A stretch of DNA of 64,000 nt from CAUYXS01 sp965248495 (GCA_965248495.1 CBDFJL010000003.1:1-64000); one strand, 5' to 3'. Counted from the first letter of the stretch, positions 33,294-42,131 are shown. Notes: generated from the sequence alone by a model not told the origin. Program-made: numbers and translations.

Positions 33294-34198
33294 CTCGACT
33301 GCTATCGAATGGACCGACGCCACGTGGAACCCGATTTACGGGTGTACGAAGGTCTCGCCGGCGTGCGCGTACTGCTACATCGAGCGACAGCCGCCGTACC
33401 GGATGGCCGGGCTGCGCTTCGTCAACGGGCATATCCCCATCGAGCTCAAGCCCGAACGGCTCGACCAGCCCCTACGGTGGAAGCGCCCGCGCCGCATCTT
33501 TGTGTCGGCGCTCAGCGACCTGTTCCACGAGGACGTGCCGGTCGACTTCGTGGCTGCGGTGTGGGCGACGATGCTGCTGGCTCAGCACCACACCTTCCAA
33601 GTGCTCACCAAGCGTCCCGCCCGGGCCATGGAGATGCTCTGTGAAGGCGGCGCTGAGGAGGGAGCGTTCTACAAAGGCATTGGCTCTGCGCTTGCGGGTA
33701 TGGGTATGACCGACCCCGGCCACCTTCGGGCTGTGCGGTTTCCGCTGCCCAACGTGTGGGTCGGCGTGACCGCGGAGAACCAGCGCATGGTCGATGAGCG
33801 CCTGCCCATCCTGGCGCAGATACCCGCTGCCGTCCGCTGGCTCAGCGTCGAGCCACTACTGGGGCCGGTTGACCTACACCGCTACCTCTGCGCCACGTGT
33901 GGACCGCGCGCTGACGGACGCACGCTCGATTGGGTCGTGGTCGGCGGCGAGAGCGGCCCCGGGCCTGAGCGGCGCAAGCTGGTGGCGCGGCACCCAAATC
34001 GGCTACACGCCGATGGCCCATTTTGTCGCCGATGGCATAGGTGGCCCGTACGTTTGGGTGCGGTCGTTGCGCGACCAGTGCAAAGCCCGCGGCGTGCCGT
34101 TCCTGTTCAAGCAGTGGGGCGGCTATCGCCCGAAGGACGGCGGGCGCGAGATCGACGGGCGGACCTGGGACGAATACCCGCAGGAGGTGCCGGCGTGA
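33286..34198 (+). CDS. DUF5131 (phage Gp37/Gp68) family protein, frame broken once
   Basis: The N-terminus is diagnostic: STAIEWTDATWNPIYGCTKVSPACAYCYIE, with a CxxxxxxCxxC cluster like radical-SAM enzymes. FVSALSDLFHEDVP, VLTKRP and VVVGGESGPGP follow. The frame then changes and the family ending VRSLRDQCKARGVPFLFKQWGG appears in another frame, stopping at 34198. Removing one C from CCC at 33993-33995 joins them into 303 residues. GTG 33286 has GGAGGAC upstream. The family is common in phages and of unknown biochemical role. Confidence 0.8.
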
Positions 34199-34647
34199 GC
34201 CCCATTCTCAACTACACGACGAAGGTGCCCGCAGAGCAGTCGGCAACGCAAATCCAACGCATGCTTGCGAAGGCCGGTGCGAAGGCGGTCGTCTTCGAGT
34301 ACGACCGCGGTGGGGAGATCAACGGCCTGGCCTGGCAGTCGGAGACACCGGCAGGTGTCATGCCTTTCGCCCTGCCGGTCCGGGTCGACCGAATCGACGA
34401 GCTCCTACGGCGCGACCGTGTGCATATCACCGACACGATGAAGCGGTCGTTGCAGGCCCGACGGACGGCCTGGCGGCAGTTGAAGGACTGGATCGAGGCG
34501 CAGTTGGCACTCCTGGCGACGGAGATGGTCCGGATCGACGAGTTGTTCCTGCCCTTCGCGCGGACGCGCAGCGGCTCGACGGTCTACGAAGCATTGAGGG
34601 AAGGCGGATTCGGCGCACTGGCGCTCACCGATGGAGGAACCAAATGA
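34195..34647 (+). CDS. Phage protein, unknown function
   Basis: A 150-residue protein from GTG 34195 (GTGA overlap). The N-terminal half has VFEYDRGGEINGLAWQSETPAGVMPFALPV. The C-terminal half is helical with RRTAWRQLKDWIEAQLALL and a repeat-free end. It shares frame with the broken DUF5131 gene, which makes a false fusion in automatic calls. Confidence 0.6.
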   Translation: MSPILNYTTKVPAEQSATQIQRMLAKAGAKAVVFEYDRGGEINGLAWQSETPAGVMPFALPVRVDRIDELLRRDRVHITDTMKRSLQARRTAWRQLKDWIEAQLALLATEMVRIDELFLPFARTRSGSTVYEALREGGFGALALTDGGTK

Positions 34648-34787
34648 TCGGCTACTGCATGAAATGCCGGGCTGAGATCGAGATGAAGGATACGAAGACG
34701 GTGATGATGAAGAATGGACGCCCGGCGACCGAGGGCAAGTGCCCGACGTGCCAGACCCGCATGTACCGGCTCGGGAAGGAGCGCTAG
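34644..34787 (+). CDS. DUF5679-like zinc-ribbon protein
   Basis: 47 residues: YCMKCRAEIEMKD, MMKNGRPATEGKCPTC, MYRLGKE. This is the whole DUF5679 signature with two CxxC pairs. ATGA overlap with the previous gene. Last gene of the early plus-strand block. Confidence 0.75.
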   Translation: MIGYCMKCRAEIEMKDTKTVMMKNGRPATEGKCPTCQTRMYRLGKER

Positions 34788-34819
34788 ACGCACAAGCCCT
34801 ATGACAGCGAAAGGGACGC

Positions 34820-35140
34820 TTACGGGGGAGTCGCTAGGTGCGCTCCCCCGTAGTCGATTAGGCCAGCGACCTCTCGCCACGCACTATCGAGGCGCTCAAG
34901 AAGGGCGTGGTCGACCAAGCCGCCATCTACGCCTCCGAGCTGCTGCTGTAGTCCACAGTCAGGGCACGTGGCTACCCCTTGGCCCGACAGGACGTCATAG
35001 ATGCGAAACCTCAAGCGCGGGGCCCTGAGAATGCCGCTTGGTAGCAAAACACAGTCAGAGCATGGGCGGTCGATCCAAAGGATATCGCGCAGGAAGTTAC
35101 GAGGGTCCGGTTCCCTTCTCAGCCATCGAAACACCCCCAA
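34820..35140 (-). CDS. Possible small Cys-rich phage protein
   Basis: A 106-residue frame with PCSDC near residue 27 and CPDCG near 60, plus a helical end (HALLERLDSAWREVAGLI). The start is uncertain (TTG 35140 or GTG 35134), and the 3' end runs into a hairpin. It lies after the terminator of the methyltransferase block. Confidence 0.45.
   Translation of the reverse strand: MGVFRWLRREPDPRNFLRDILWIDRPCSDCVLLPSGILRAPRLRFRIYDVLSGQGVATCPDCGLQQQLGGVDGGLVDHALLERLDSAWREVAGLIDYGGAHLATPP
34821..34852. terminator. Bidirectional terminator-like hairpin
   Basis: TACGGGGGAG (34821-34830) pairs exactly with CTCCCCCGTA (34843-34852). It lies between the converging early plus block and the minus block. No long T-run, so strength is uncertain. 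Confidence 0.5.
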
Positions 35141-35157
35141 AGCGTTGCTGACACAGA

Positions 35158-35182
35158 AAGGGCGCCACGAGGGCGCCCCTTC
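35158..35182 (-). terminator. Terminator of the minus-strand methyltransferase block
   Basis: On the minus strand AAGGGGCGCC, loop CTCGT, GGCGCCCTT and then TCTGTG form a GC-rich hairpin with a T-rich tail, 26 bp past the stop at 35208. Confidence 0.6.
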
Positions 35183-35207
35183 CGTCGAGGTGTGAACAGA
35201 CGGGCGT

Positions 35208-35387
35208 TCACCCGTCGGACACCTCGCGATTCTCCTCCCGGTCCAGGTACGCCGTCAACGCTGCGGCGATCACCACGGCTCGCTTCTTGCGAGGGTGGAA
35301 GCTCGTGCAGTAGTCGTTGAGCCGCTCGTCGACGTCGACGGGCATCTTCCGCAGCAGCACGTCCCGTGTCACGGTTATCTGAGTCAT
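35208..35387 (-). CDS. Small ribbon-helix-helix-like protein
   Basis: 59 residues: a beta strand ITVTRDVLLRKMPVDVDERLNDY, then two helices with KKRAVVIAAALTAYLDREE, as in CopG/Arc-type DNA binders. The ATG overlaps the methyltransferase stop. It could autoregulate the methyltransferase block. Confidence 0.55.
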   Translation of the reverse strand: MTQITVTRDVLLRKMPVDVDERLNDYCTSFHPRKKRAVVIAAALTAYLDREENREVSDG

Positions 35388-36450
35388 GCCACCCTCCTGG
35401 CGCGCCGGCGGTGGGCGAAGCTCGCCTTGACCAGCGCTGCAGCTGTGTGTACGGGCACCGCGTTGCCAATCTGCTTGGTGATTTCGGCGACGGTCCCGAC
35501 GAATTGGTACTCGATCTCGTTGTCGTCGAACCCCGTTGCCCGTGCCAGCTCGCGGTTCCTCAGCATCCGGAACCTGATGTCGAGCACGTAGGGGTGCCCG
35601 TCGACCAGCACCAGCCGGCGAGTACTCGTCGAGGCCCAGCAGCTGAATGTAGAGCGGGGCCAGCTCGCCCCCAAACTTCTCAAGCCCGCGAGCGATGCGC
35701 CGCCGGGTGTTCGCGCTCAGCGGCTTCTTCCGGTACTTCGGGTCGTCGAGGATGGACCGGCCCTGGTCCGTCCAGTCGATGATCTCCTTCGCAGCTCGCC
35801 AGGGTTCGAGCTGGCCGAACATCGGCACCTCGTTCCCCGGCTTGGCGTGCGTCGGTTCCGGCCACACGATAGGCCGTCCGTCCTTCCTCGCGAGCAGGAA
35901 GAACCGGGTGCGCGTGGTCGCATCGCCGAAGTCTGCCGCGTTGAGCATGCGCCACTCGGCGTCATAGCCCAACGCCCACAGCGACTTGAACCATGCCTCG
36001 AAGTACACGCCCTTCCTCGTCTTGTCGGGCGTGCCGTCGCGGAGCACAGGGCCCCAGTCCACAAACTCCGGCACGTTCTCGATAATCACGCGCTCCACGT
36101 CGAGCTTCGAGAGCCAGTTGTGGACCGCCCAGGGCTGCATGCGCCCCTGGTCGTGAATGGGCTTGCCGCCGCGAGCGCGGGAGTGGTACTTGCACTCCGG
36201 GCTGGCCATGAGCAGGTCGAGCCGGCCCTCCGGCACGAGCGCCTCGGGGTCGACCGTCTCTAGGTTCTCGATGTAGTGCCGCGCGGTCGGGTGGTTCGCC
36301 GAGTGCGTTGCGATGGCCGTGTCCCAGTGGTTGACGGCCACCAGCTCCATGTCGAACCCCAGCTCGGACAGGGCCAGCTCGGCGCCGGTAGACGAGCCAC
36401 CGGCGCCGCAGAACAGGTCCGCGATCAGAAAGTGGCTTGCGGGTGCTCAT
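35384..36450 (-). CDS. C5 DNA-cytosine methyltransferase (Dcm-like), frame broken twice
   Basis: Motifs in order: motif I DLFCGAGGSSTG, motif IV ASPECKYHS with the catalytic Cys (Glu replaces the second Pro of the usual PPC), motif VI IIENVPEF, motif VIII TTRTRFFLLAR, and motif X TKQIGNAVPV. The ATG 36450 frame leaves the motif I frame at AAA 36429-36431. The C-terminal RMLRNRELARATGF lies in another frame after GG 35617-35618. Removing one base at each point gives 354 residues, and the span (1067 nt) fits exactly two extra bases. The target-recognition region before LVLVDGHPYVLDI is short. It could protect phage DNA from host restriction. Confidence 0.75.
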
Positions 36451-36608
36451 GCCCGTGCCGCCGCGTCCGCCTTTTCGGTTGCTATCGCGTCCTCGGCGAA
36501 GCGCTCGCGGCACGTGAGGCAGAGCTGGTCCCACGACTCGTCGGACCTGGCCTCGCCGCAGGTACGGCAGCCTACAGACGGCTCGCCGGGGTTGGGCGGC
36601 TGGCTCAC
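36447..36608 (-). CDS. Tiny double-CxxC phage protein
   Basis: 53 residues from GTG 36608: CRTCGEARSDESWDQLCLTCRERF, a zinc-ribbon-like knuckle. Its stop overlaps the methyltransferase start. Confidence 0.55.
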   Translation of the reverse strand: MSQPPNPGEPSVGCRTCGEARSDESWDQLCLTCRERFAEDAIATEKADAAARA

Positions 36609-37424
36609 CTAGAGACTGATGCTCAGCGCCCGGGCCGCCGCCGCGCGTGCGCCGTTGTTGAGCTGCCGCTGCCATGCGCCTTGACTCGGCGCCCACCGGA
36701 AGCCGTTAGCCTTGAGCGTGGCCCTGACGTCGGCCTCTGGCTTGGCGTCGAACATGATCTGCAGGCGGTTCTCCTCGCGGTTCTCCTCGATGGTCCCGCC
36801 GTCGAACGCCACCGCATCGGCGACCGGCCGCGAGCGCTCCTGCTCAATGGTCCCGATGCGCGCCTGCATGCGCCGGATATTGGCCTGGTTGTTGCTCAGC
36901 TCCCAGGACTCGAACCCCACGTGACCGGTTGGCCACTCGGTGCGCGGGGTCGCCAAGATGTGCGCGTGGCGGTCTCCGATGCCGAGCAGGCGCAGGCTCT
37001 CGATCTTCTCGCCGAACCCCGCCTTGCCTCGAACGATGGCGTTGGCGTCCTTCATCAACTGTTGCCTGGCCTGGGCCGCCTCGATCTGCTCGGCCAGGGC
37101 GTCGGTGGCGTCGGCACGGTCGCTCGATATGCCACGTGGCGGCGTGGGCCGCACGGATTCAACGGCCCGGCTCCGCGCCTTCTTCTCCCACTCGATGAAC
37201 CGCCCCTGGGCGTCGTGGTAGGCGTCGGAGCGCTTCCGCGCTCGCCGAACCGGGAAGTTTGACGGGCCGGTGATGGCCCACGAGACCAGCAAGGAGCGCC
37301 GCCTCAGCAGCTCGCGGTAGCGGTTGACGTACTGGCTGCGGTACTCCTCGAATGCTGGGCCGACCCGCTCGCGCTCGATGTCGCGCTCGGCACGTTTGAC
37401 CAGCTGGGCATAGATCTCGGTCAT
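36609..37424 (-). CDS. Phage protein with C-terminal GFRW domain, unknown function
   Basis: A 271-residue soluble protein. The N-terminal half is basic and helical (ITGPSNFPVRRARKRSDAYHD and a coiled coil). A central acidic segment follows. The C-terminal LKANGFRWAPSQGAWQRQL module occurs in proteins of phages and plasmids near modification or anti-restriction genes. Its place in the methyltransferase operon suggests a related role, but no biochemical function is known to me. Confidence 0.6.
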   Translation of the reverse strand: MTEIYAQLVKRAERDIERERVGPAFEEYRSQYVNRYRELLRRRSLLVSWAITGPSNFPVRRARKRSDAYHDAQGRFIEWEKKARSRAVESVRPTPPRGISSDRADATDALAEQIEAAQARQQLMKDANAIVRGKAGFGEKIESLRLLGIGDRHAHILATPRTEWPTGHVGFESWELSNNQANIRRMQARIGTIEQERSRPVADAVAFDGGTIEENREENRLQIMFDAKPEADVRATLKANGFRWAPSQGAWQRQLNNGARAAAARALSISL

Positions 37425-37433
37425 GCGCTCGAC

Positions 37434-37580
37434 CTAGGAACGTTGTTCGTACTCGCCGCGCCGTTCTGGGGTCCAGCTGGTGCCGTCGTGGGCGCGGTTG
37501 GCCTCGCCCCTCGGTATGTCTTCCAGGGTCACCCCTGGGGGCATCGGAGCTGTCGTCTCGCGTGTCTGCTCTAGGGTCAT
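37434..37580 (-). CDS. Small phage protein, unknown function
   Basis: 48 residues, polar, with PGVTLEDIPRGEANRAHDG. First gene after the minus-strand promoter. GAGGTG precedes the ATG at 37580. Confidence 0.45.
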   Translation of the reverse strand: MTLEQTRETTAPMPPGVTLEDIPRGEANRAHDGTSWTPERRGEYEQRS

Positions 37581-37609
37581 GTCACACCTCGTTAGCGTTG
37601 ATAAGATTT

Positions 37610-37638
37610 GATATACATATCCCAGCATCTGTTGTCAA
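37610..37638 (-). promoter_or_regulatory. Promoter of the methyltransferase block
   Basis: On the minus strand, TTGACA (37638-37633), a 17-bp spacer and TATATC (37615-37610) are identical in both boxes and spacing to the early rightward promoter at 26647. It gives a roughly 23-nt leader before the gene at 37580. No CATGGAT operator is present. Confidence 0.75.
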
Positions 37639-37956
37639 TAGCCCAGCAGCACACTTGACTTTGAACACAGATGTTCGCCACGATGCGAACGCGCTTTCAT
37701 CAGAAGCACTCGGCACGGGCCGGGCGGCTGGCCACCGATAGAGGGCCCTCAGCGTGGCAGCGCAGGACGACGACCAACGTCCACCCGTTGCCCGGCCAGG
37801 GCTCACACCTGCGCCGCTTCGCGGACACCAACGGGAACCTACGGAGGGGACAACCGAGACCGACGAGCGATGCGCACACGCCGTACAGGCGGTGCAGCGA
37901 GTCCGCCAAGGCCAGGCCAACACGGCTCACCTAGCCGTCAGCACTCCCCACCCACC
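37639..37956. other. Stretch between the divergent blocks, late-promoter candidate region
   Basis: No strongly supported gene. A plus-strand frame from GTG 37754 to 37960 (68 residues) ends in an ATGA overlap with the next gene and might be real, but its composition is ambiguous. A late promoter is expected here; no consensus is visible. Confidence 0.35.
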
Positions 37957-38412
37957 ATGACCAGCCCGACAACACCCGCACCAACCGCTGGCCTCGAACC
38001 TGCCAACACGCCCCCTACACGCCTAGACGGTGGACGGTGGCGATCTGGCCACTCAGGCAACCCATCGGGACGGCCAAAGGCTGTGGCGGGTCTGGCGGAG
38101 CTTGCGCGGGCCGCGACGAACGACGGCGAGACCCTCGTGGCCTTCTTCGTGGCCATCATGGAGGGTCGCGCGCCGGTCGGTTGGCCGGAAGGGCGGCGTG
38201 TCGAGCCTGGCCACATGATCGAGGCCGCGCGGTGGCTTGCGGACAGGGGCTACGGCAAGGCGCCGATCACGGTCGACGTGTCCGGCACGGTCACACACCG
38301 GGGCGAGCTCGACGAGTACACGACGGACGAGCTGCGGGCCATGCGCAACGAGATGGCACGCCGCACCATCGAGGCCGAGTACCGCGAGGTGGGCGATGCT
38401 GACGAGGGCTAG
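37957..38412 (+). CDS. DUF5681-like protein, candidate small terminase subunit
   Basis: A 151-residue protein. RSGHSGNPSGRPKAVAGLAELARAA is the DUF5681 signature. EAARWLADRGYGKAPITVDV near residue 90 is typical of DNA-packaging-associated proteins. It opens the late operon upstream of the large terminase. Assignment to the small terminase is by position and family association. Confidence 0.55.
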   Translation: MTSPTTPAPTAGLEPANTPPTRLDGGRWRSGHSGNPSGRPKAVAGLAELARAATNDGETLVAFFVAIMEGRAPVGWPEGRRVEPGHMIEAARWLADRGYGKAPITVDVSGTVTHRGELDEYTTDELRAMRNEMARRTIEAEYREVGDADEG

Positions 38413-39079
38413 GCGCTGGCTTGGCGACCGGCTGCGCGGTGGCTACGTCCACGACGGCACGGCACGCGTACCCATCAGCCACGCCGACTGGCGCAGTGCA
38501 CGCACAGCACGCCACCTCGACGACGAGCTGCGTGGTGCATCGGTCGGCGTGGTCCACGTGCTCAACCACCCGACGAGGGGCCGCACCTTTCTCGCATCAA
38601 CAGGACCCGCGCGGGACGACCCCACCCCCGGCGACCCTCTCAAGGGCGATCAAACAGGTACTACGGCTCGTTCAGAATCCGCGGCTCAGGAAATCGGGCT
38701 GGCGGATTCCGTCGGGCTGACGATTGACGACGCGGTGGAGCGTGTGCGGGATGGCCGGTTGCACCCACTCGGCCGGCATGGTTCCGATTCTGCGACCACG
38801 GATGAGGCGGCACAACCGGAGCCGCTGGTTCCGGCGTGTGGGACGGACGGCGTGGACGATCTACCGTTCGGCGACCTCGAGGAGGTGGGCGATGGTGAGG
38901 CACACGGGATTACGGGTGGCGCTGGTGTTGACGGCGTGGCTGCTGACCATCGGGCTGATCGCCGGGCTGCACTTCGCCGCGTATCGGAGCGGATGATCGA
39001 CCCGCGCTCTCCGCGGGGCCGGCAGTTGGCCCGGGAACGTGCGGCAAATATTCCGCGGAATATTCCGGAGCCCTCGTGA
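38396..39079 (+). CDS. Late-operon phage protein, unknown function
   Basis: A 227-residue protein overlapping the previous gene by 17 bp and the next by GTGA. The first roughly 75 residues look folded (LTRARRWLGDRLRGGYVHDG). The rest is acidic and polar. Near its end another frame (38892-38996) encodes a small transmembrane peptide with a very good ribosome site, listed separately. Confidence 0.5.
   Translation: MLTRARRWLGDRLRGGYVHDGTARVPISHADWRSARTARHLDDELRGASVGVVHVLNHPTRGRTFLASTGPARDDPTPGDPLKGDQTGTTARSESAAQEIGLADSVGLTIDDAVERVRDGRLHPLGRHGSDSATTDEAAQPEPLVPACGTDGVDDLPFGDLEEVGDGEAHGITGGAGVDGVAADHRADRRAALRRVSERMIDPRSPRGRQLARERAANIPRNIPEPS
38892..38996 (+). CDS. Possible nested small transmembrane protein
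   Basis: 34 residues, almost all one hydrophobic helix (VALVLTAWLLTIGLIAGLHF) preceded by Arg/His and ending in SG. GGAGGTG lies 5 bp before the ATG. It is nested out of frame in the gene at 38396. Confidence 0.35.
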   Translation: MVRHTGLRVALVLTAWLLTIGLIAGLHFAAYRSG

Positions 39080-39237
39080 CCGTCGTGTCCATACCTGTAG
39101 ACGTCACGCCGGGTGTGCGGACGCACATCTCGTTCTCTCACGACGTGCCGCGCGGCCCCTCCTCTGAGTGCGCGGAGGGCTTCCACGACTACTGCGGCGG
39201 CTGCTTCTGCACGTGCCACGCTGGGGGTGGCGAGTGA
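39076..39237 (+). CDS. Tiny Cys-rich phage protein
   Basis: 53 residues from GTG 39076. The C-terminal CAEGFHDYCGGCFCTCH contains five Cys and two His and is probably metal-binding. GTGA overlaps on both sides. Confidence 0.5.
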   Translation: MTVVSIPVDVTPGVRTHISFSHDVPRGPSSECAEGFHDYCGGCFCTCHAGGGE

Positions 39238-39542
39238 TCGACTTGCAGACGCCCCCGATGCCTGAGCTCGTCGTGAAGTTGACGCTCCCGATGGAGTGCC
39301 ACGCGCGCTTCGAGGAGTACGTCGAAAGCAGCCTGTGGGTGTTCGGCTGCGGCCTGGTCGTGAATCACGAACGGATGGCCGGCGTCTCAGGCTCGCCGGA
39401 GTGGGCATGGAAGCCGCTTCACCACGCCCATCAGATGCACCACGACCACGGGCATGCGCCCCACGGCCACCACTGGGTAATCAACGTGCGGAACGAGGAC
39501 GGCATGGCGACGTGCCGGCCACTGGAATTGGAGGACCGATGA
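39234..39542 (+). CDS. Small His-rich phage protein
   Basis: 102 residues from GTG 39234 (or ATG 39258). The stretch HHAHQMHHDHGHAPHGHHW near residue 62 is strongly metal-binding in character. Function unknown. Confidence 0.5.
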   Translation: MIDLQTPPMPELVVKLTLPMECHARFEEYVESSLWVFGCGLVVNHERMAGVSGSPEWAWKPLHHAHQMHHDHGHAPHGHHWVINVRNEDGMATCRPLELEDR

Positions 39543-39727
39543 AGACTTGGAAGGTCACGACCGAGGACATGCACGGGGAGTCGACGCGCACCGTAGAGGC
39601 GGACGACATGACGCTCGGCGACGACGGCTTCCGCCGGTGGCACGCCGGAGGCCGTGAAGTCCTGGCGCTGCGCGACTGGTCGGTCAAGTCGTGGGGAGAG
39701 CTCGGGGACGCGCCGGTGAAGGTATGA
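39539..39727 (+). CDS. Small phage protein, copy 1 of a tandem pair
   Basis: 62 residues starting MKTWKVTTEDMHGESTRTVEADD. It shares its opening pattern and size with the next gene, so the pair looks like a tandem duplication. ATGA-type overlaps on both sides. Confidence 0.5.
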   Translation: MKTWKVTTEDMHGESTRTVEADDMTLGDDGFRRWHAGGREVLALRDWSVKSWGELGDAPVKV

Positions 39728-39915
39728 AGACCTACCGCGTGACCTGGGAGACGTCCCATGGTGACCACGAGCGCACGTTCGACGCCGACACCCACGACAC
39801 CACGGGCGGGATGGTGCAGTACACCAAAGGCGATTTCATCACCTTCGAGGTACGAGAAGACGCCTTCGTCTCATCGGAGATCACGCAGGAGGAGGTCCCC
39901 GATGTGGCTTCGTAG
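39724..39915 (+). CDS. Small phage protein, copy 2 of a tandem pair
   Basis: 63 residues starting MKTYRVTWETSHGDHERTFDAD, matching copy 1 over the first third and diverging after that. Function unknown. Confidence 0.5.
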   Translation: MKTYRVTWETSHGDHERTFDADTHDTTGGMVQYTKGDFITFEVREDAFVSSEITQEEVPDVAS

Positions 39916-40324
39916 ACTCTGGCACCGGCTGTTCGGCATCCCCGTCTCGGCCATCGACCAGTACGACGATCTGTCGGTAATCGTCGTCGACGACGGGGTG
40001 AGCAAGCTCGTCAAGGAGAACAAGTGGGCCTATCACCCGAAGCGGAAGATCGTGCGTTATACCTGCGCGCGCTGTAAGGGCCCGCTCGGCGCATGCGGCC
40101 CAGCCTTGGAGATTCGCCCGGGCACGTACGCCGGCAAGAACCACACGAGCCCCAAGCGCCGGGTGACGTCGTTCGACTGGCTTGATGGGCGCTATGACCC
40201 CAGCCGCATCCGCGGCAGGTCCCGGCGCAAGCGCGAGGAGCGTCGGGCGAACACCCTGGCACGCCAGGAATCCGATGCAGCGTGGCTCGAGGAACATGCC
40301 TCTGGCGACGCGGTGGCCGTGTAG
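39902..40324 (+). CDS. Phage protein with CxxC, unknown function
   Basis: A 140-residue basic protein: YTCARCKGPLGACG near residue 55, then an Arg-rich helical C-terminus (RGRSRRKREERRANTLAR). Overlaps the previous gene by 14 bp. Confidence 0.5.
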   Translation: MWLRRLWHRLFGIPVSAIDQYDDLSVIVVDDGVSKLVKENKWAYHPKRKIVRYTCARCKGPLGACGPALEIRPGTYAGKNHTSPKRRVTSFDWLDGRYDPSRIRGRSRRKREERRANTLARQESDAAWLEEHASGDAVAV

Positions 40325-40560
40325 TGGACATGCTGGTCGACAAGAAGCCGCTAACGTCGTCGCAACGTTCTCGGCTCTCACGCAAGCTCATCAAACCGTC
40401 CCCGGTAGACGGCTTCCGGCTGATGCCGGCGTGCGTCTACATCGCCGCATGCCCTCGGTGCGGCGGCTCGCTTCAGGTCGACACGAACCGCGAGGTCTCC
40501 TGCGTCAACTGCGGCCACCCGTGCTGGCAACCCGTGTCGGTTGAGGTGCGGAGCGCATGA
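40324..40560 (+). CDS. Small zinc-ribbon phage protein
   Basis: 78 residues from GTG 40324 or 76 from ATG 40330. CPRCGG and CVNCGH 16 residues apart form a zinc ribbon. Its stop overlaps the terminase start. Confidence 0.55.
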   Translation: MDMLVDKKPLTSSQRSRLSRKLIKPSPVDGFRLMPACVYIAACPRCGGSLQVDTNREVSCVNCGHPCWQPVSVEVRSA

Positions 40561-42122
40561 CGACTAGCGACAAGCTAACCGAGGCGGACCTCGAGCTGGC
40601 GCTGGTCGAGCGTGAGTTCGTCGACTTCCTCGACTTCGTGCAGGTCCGCGACACGAGCCTCGATACCGAAGGCCCAACCATGGCGTTCGAGAAGTGGGAC
40701 CACCTCATGTTCGTGGTCAAGCTCCTCGAGACCAACAAGCTCCTGATCATTCTGAAAGCGCGCCAGGTCGGCATCAGCTGGATACTCGCCGCCTATGCCC
40801 TCTGGACGGCGCTGTACCACCCGGGTGCTGTCGTCCTCCTGCTTTCTCAGGGCCGCCTCGAGGCCACGAAGCTCCTCGAAAAGGTGAAGTTCATCCACGA
40901 CAACTTGCCTGCGCACCTGCGCAAGCCGGTTGGCGGGGACTCGACGACCGTGTTGGAGTTCCCCACGGAGACGTCGACCATCACAGCTCTGCCGGCCACG
41001 CCGGACGCAGGCCGATCTGAGACGGCCACGCTCGTCATTCAGGACGAGGCCGACTACCACGAGAACCTCGAAGGTAACTACGCCGCCATCCGCCCGACGG
41101 TCGATGGCGGCGGCCAGCACATCATGGTCTCGACGTCCAACTGGCAGACCATGAACAGCTTCTTCAAACGTCAGTACCGCCGTGCATCGAAGGTGAACGA
41201 GCTCGCGCAGTCGCTGAAGGACGGCGCGAGCCAGTACGTCAGCCTCTTCCTCAACTGGCGCGTGCGCCCGGGTCGCGACGAGGAGTGGCGTTCGGCGATC
41301 ACCGCGGACTACGAGCCCGACAGGAAGAACAAGGAGTACCCCGAGACCGAGGCGCAGGCCCTCGAGGCGCCGCGGTCCATCAGCGCGTTCAACCACGACA
41401 GGCTGGACAGCATGAGCCTGCTTATTCGCAAGGAGCTGGACCCCACCACCGAGTGGCCGAAGATGGCCGAGGACCTTGACCCCATCGTCCACATCTACAA
41501 GCTCTTCCACCCAGGCAACAAGTACGCGGCCGGCACGGACACCTCGCACGGCGTCGGGAAGGACGAGGCCGTTACCGCAGTGCTGGACTGCATCAGCGGC
41601 GAGATCGTCGCCGACATTCAGTCGCCCCTGGTGGCGCCGGACCTGTTGGCGATGGCCTCGGTTGGTCTGCTCAACTACTTCGGAAGGCCACTGTGGGGCA
41701 TCGAGGACAACGACTGGGGCGTCGAGACGCTCTCCTCGGCTAGGCGGCTGGGCTACGGGAATCTGTACCGCCGGCCAGGGTCGGGCCCGAACAGCGAGCC
41801 CAAGCTGGGTTGGCACACCGACGAGGTGACGCGCTACACGCTGTGGGGCGACATCATCACAGCAGTGCGCGACCGCCTCCTGACCGTGCCATCGGCCGAG
41901 GGGCTTGCGCAGTTCTACATGGTGATTAGGAATCCGGATAAGCGTGGTAGGATTGAAGCGATGGCGGGTGCTCACGACGACTACCCGCTTGCCGTTGCGA
42001 TTGCCTGGCAGATGATTCCCTACGCTCATCGAAGCGTGGTCGGGTATGCGGGAGCTCCCGACCAGCTGAGCGCAGGTGTACCACCAGGGCGCCGTTCGTC
42101 ACCGAACGCCGCTCGCTGGTAG
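40557..42122 (+). CDS. terL: Terminase large subunit
   Basis: A 521-residue DNA-packaging motor. The ATPase half has IILKARQVGISW (Walker A-like) near residue 63, LVIQDEADY (Walker B with catalytic Glu) near 160 and VSTSNW (coupling motif). The nuclease half has AGTDTSHGVGKDEAV, GIEDNDWG and GAHDDYPLAVAIA, supplying the acidic metal ligands. Length is typical. It is followed after 9 bp by the portal gene. Confidence 0.9.
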   Translation: MTTSDKLTEADLELALVEREFVDFLDFVQVRDTSLDTEGPTMAFEKWDHLMFVVKLLETNKLLIILKARQVGISWILAAYALWTALYHPGAVVLLLSQGRLEATKLLEKVKFIHDNLPAHLRKPVGGDSTTVLEFPTETSTITALPATPDAGRSETATLVIQDEADYHENLEGNYAAIRPTVDGGGQHIMVSTSNWQTMNSFFKRQYRRASKVNELAQSLKDGASQYVSLFLNWRVRPGRDEEWRSAITADYEPDRKNKEYPETEAQALEAPRSISAFNHDRLDSMSLLIRKELDPTTEWPKMAEDLDPIVHIYKLFHPGNKYAAGTDTSHGVGKDEAVTAVLDCISGEIVADIQSPLVAPDLLAMASVGLLNYFGRPLWGIEDNDWGVETLSSARRLGYGNLYRRPGSGPNSEPKLGWHTDEVTRYTLWGDIITAVRDRLLTVPSAEGLAQFYMVIRNPDKRGRIEAMAGAHDDYPLAVAIAWQMIPYAHRSVVGYAGAPDQLSAGVPPGRRSSPNAARW

Positions 42123-42131
42123 GAGTATTGA

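Noticed and set aside
33184..34647. Apparent 487-codon fusion of DUF5131 with a C-terminal domain
   Set aside because: The family ending of DUF5131 lies in another frame and stops at 34198; the downstream gene has its own GTG at 34195 and only happens to share the frame.
40575..42029. 484-codon minus-strand frame
   Set aside because: Antisense to the large terminase gene, which has all expected motifs.
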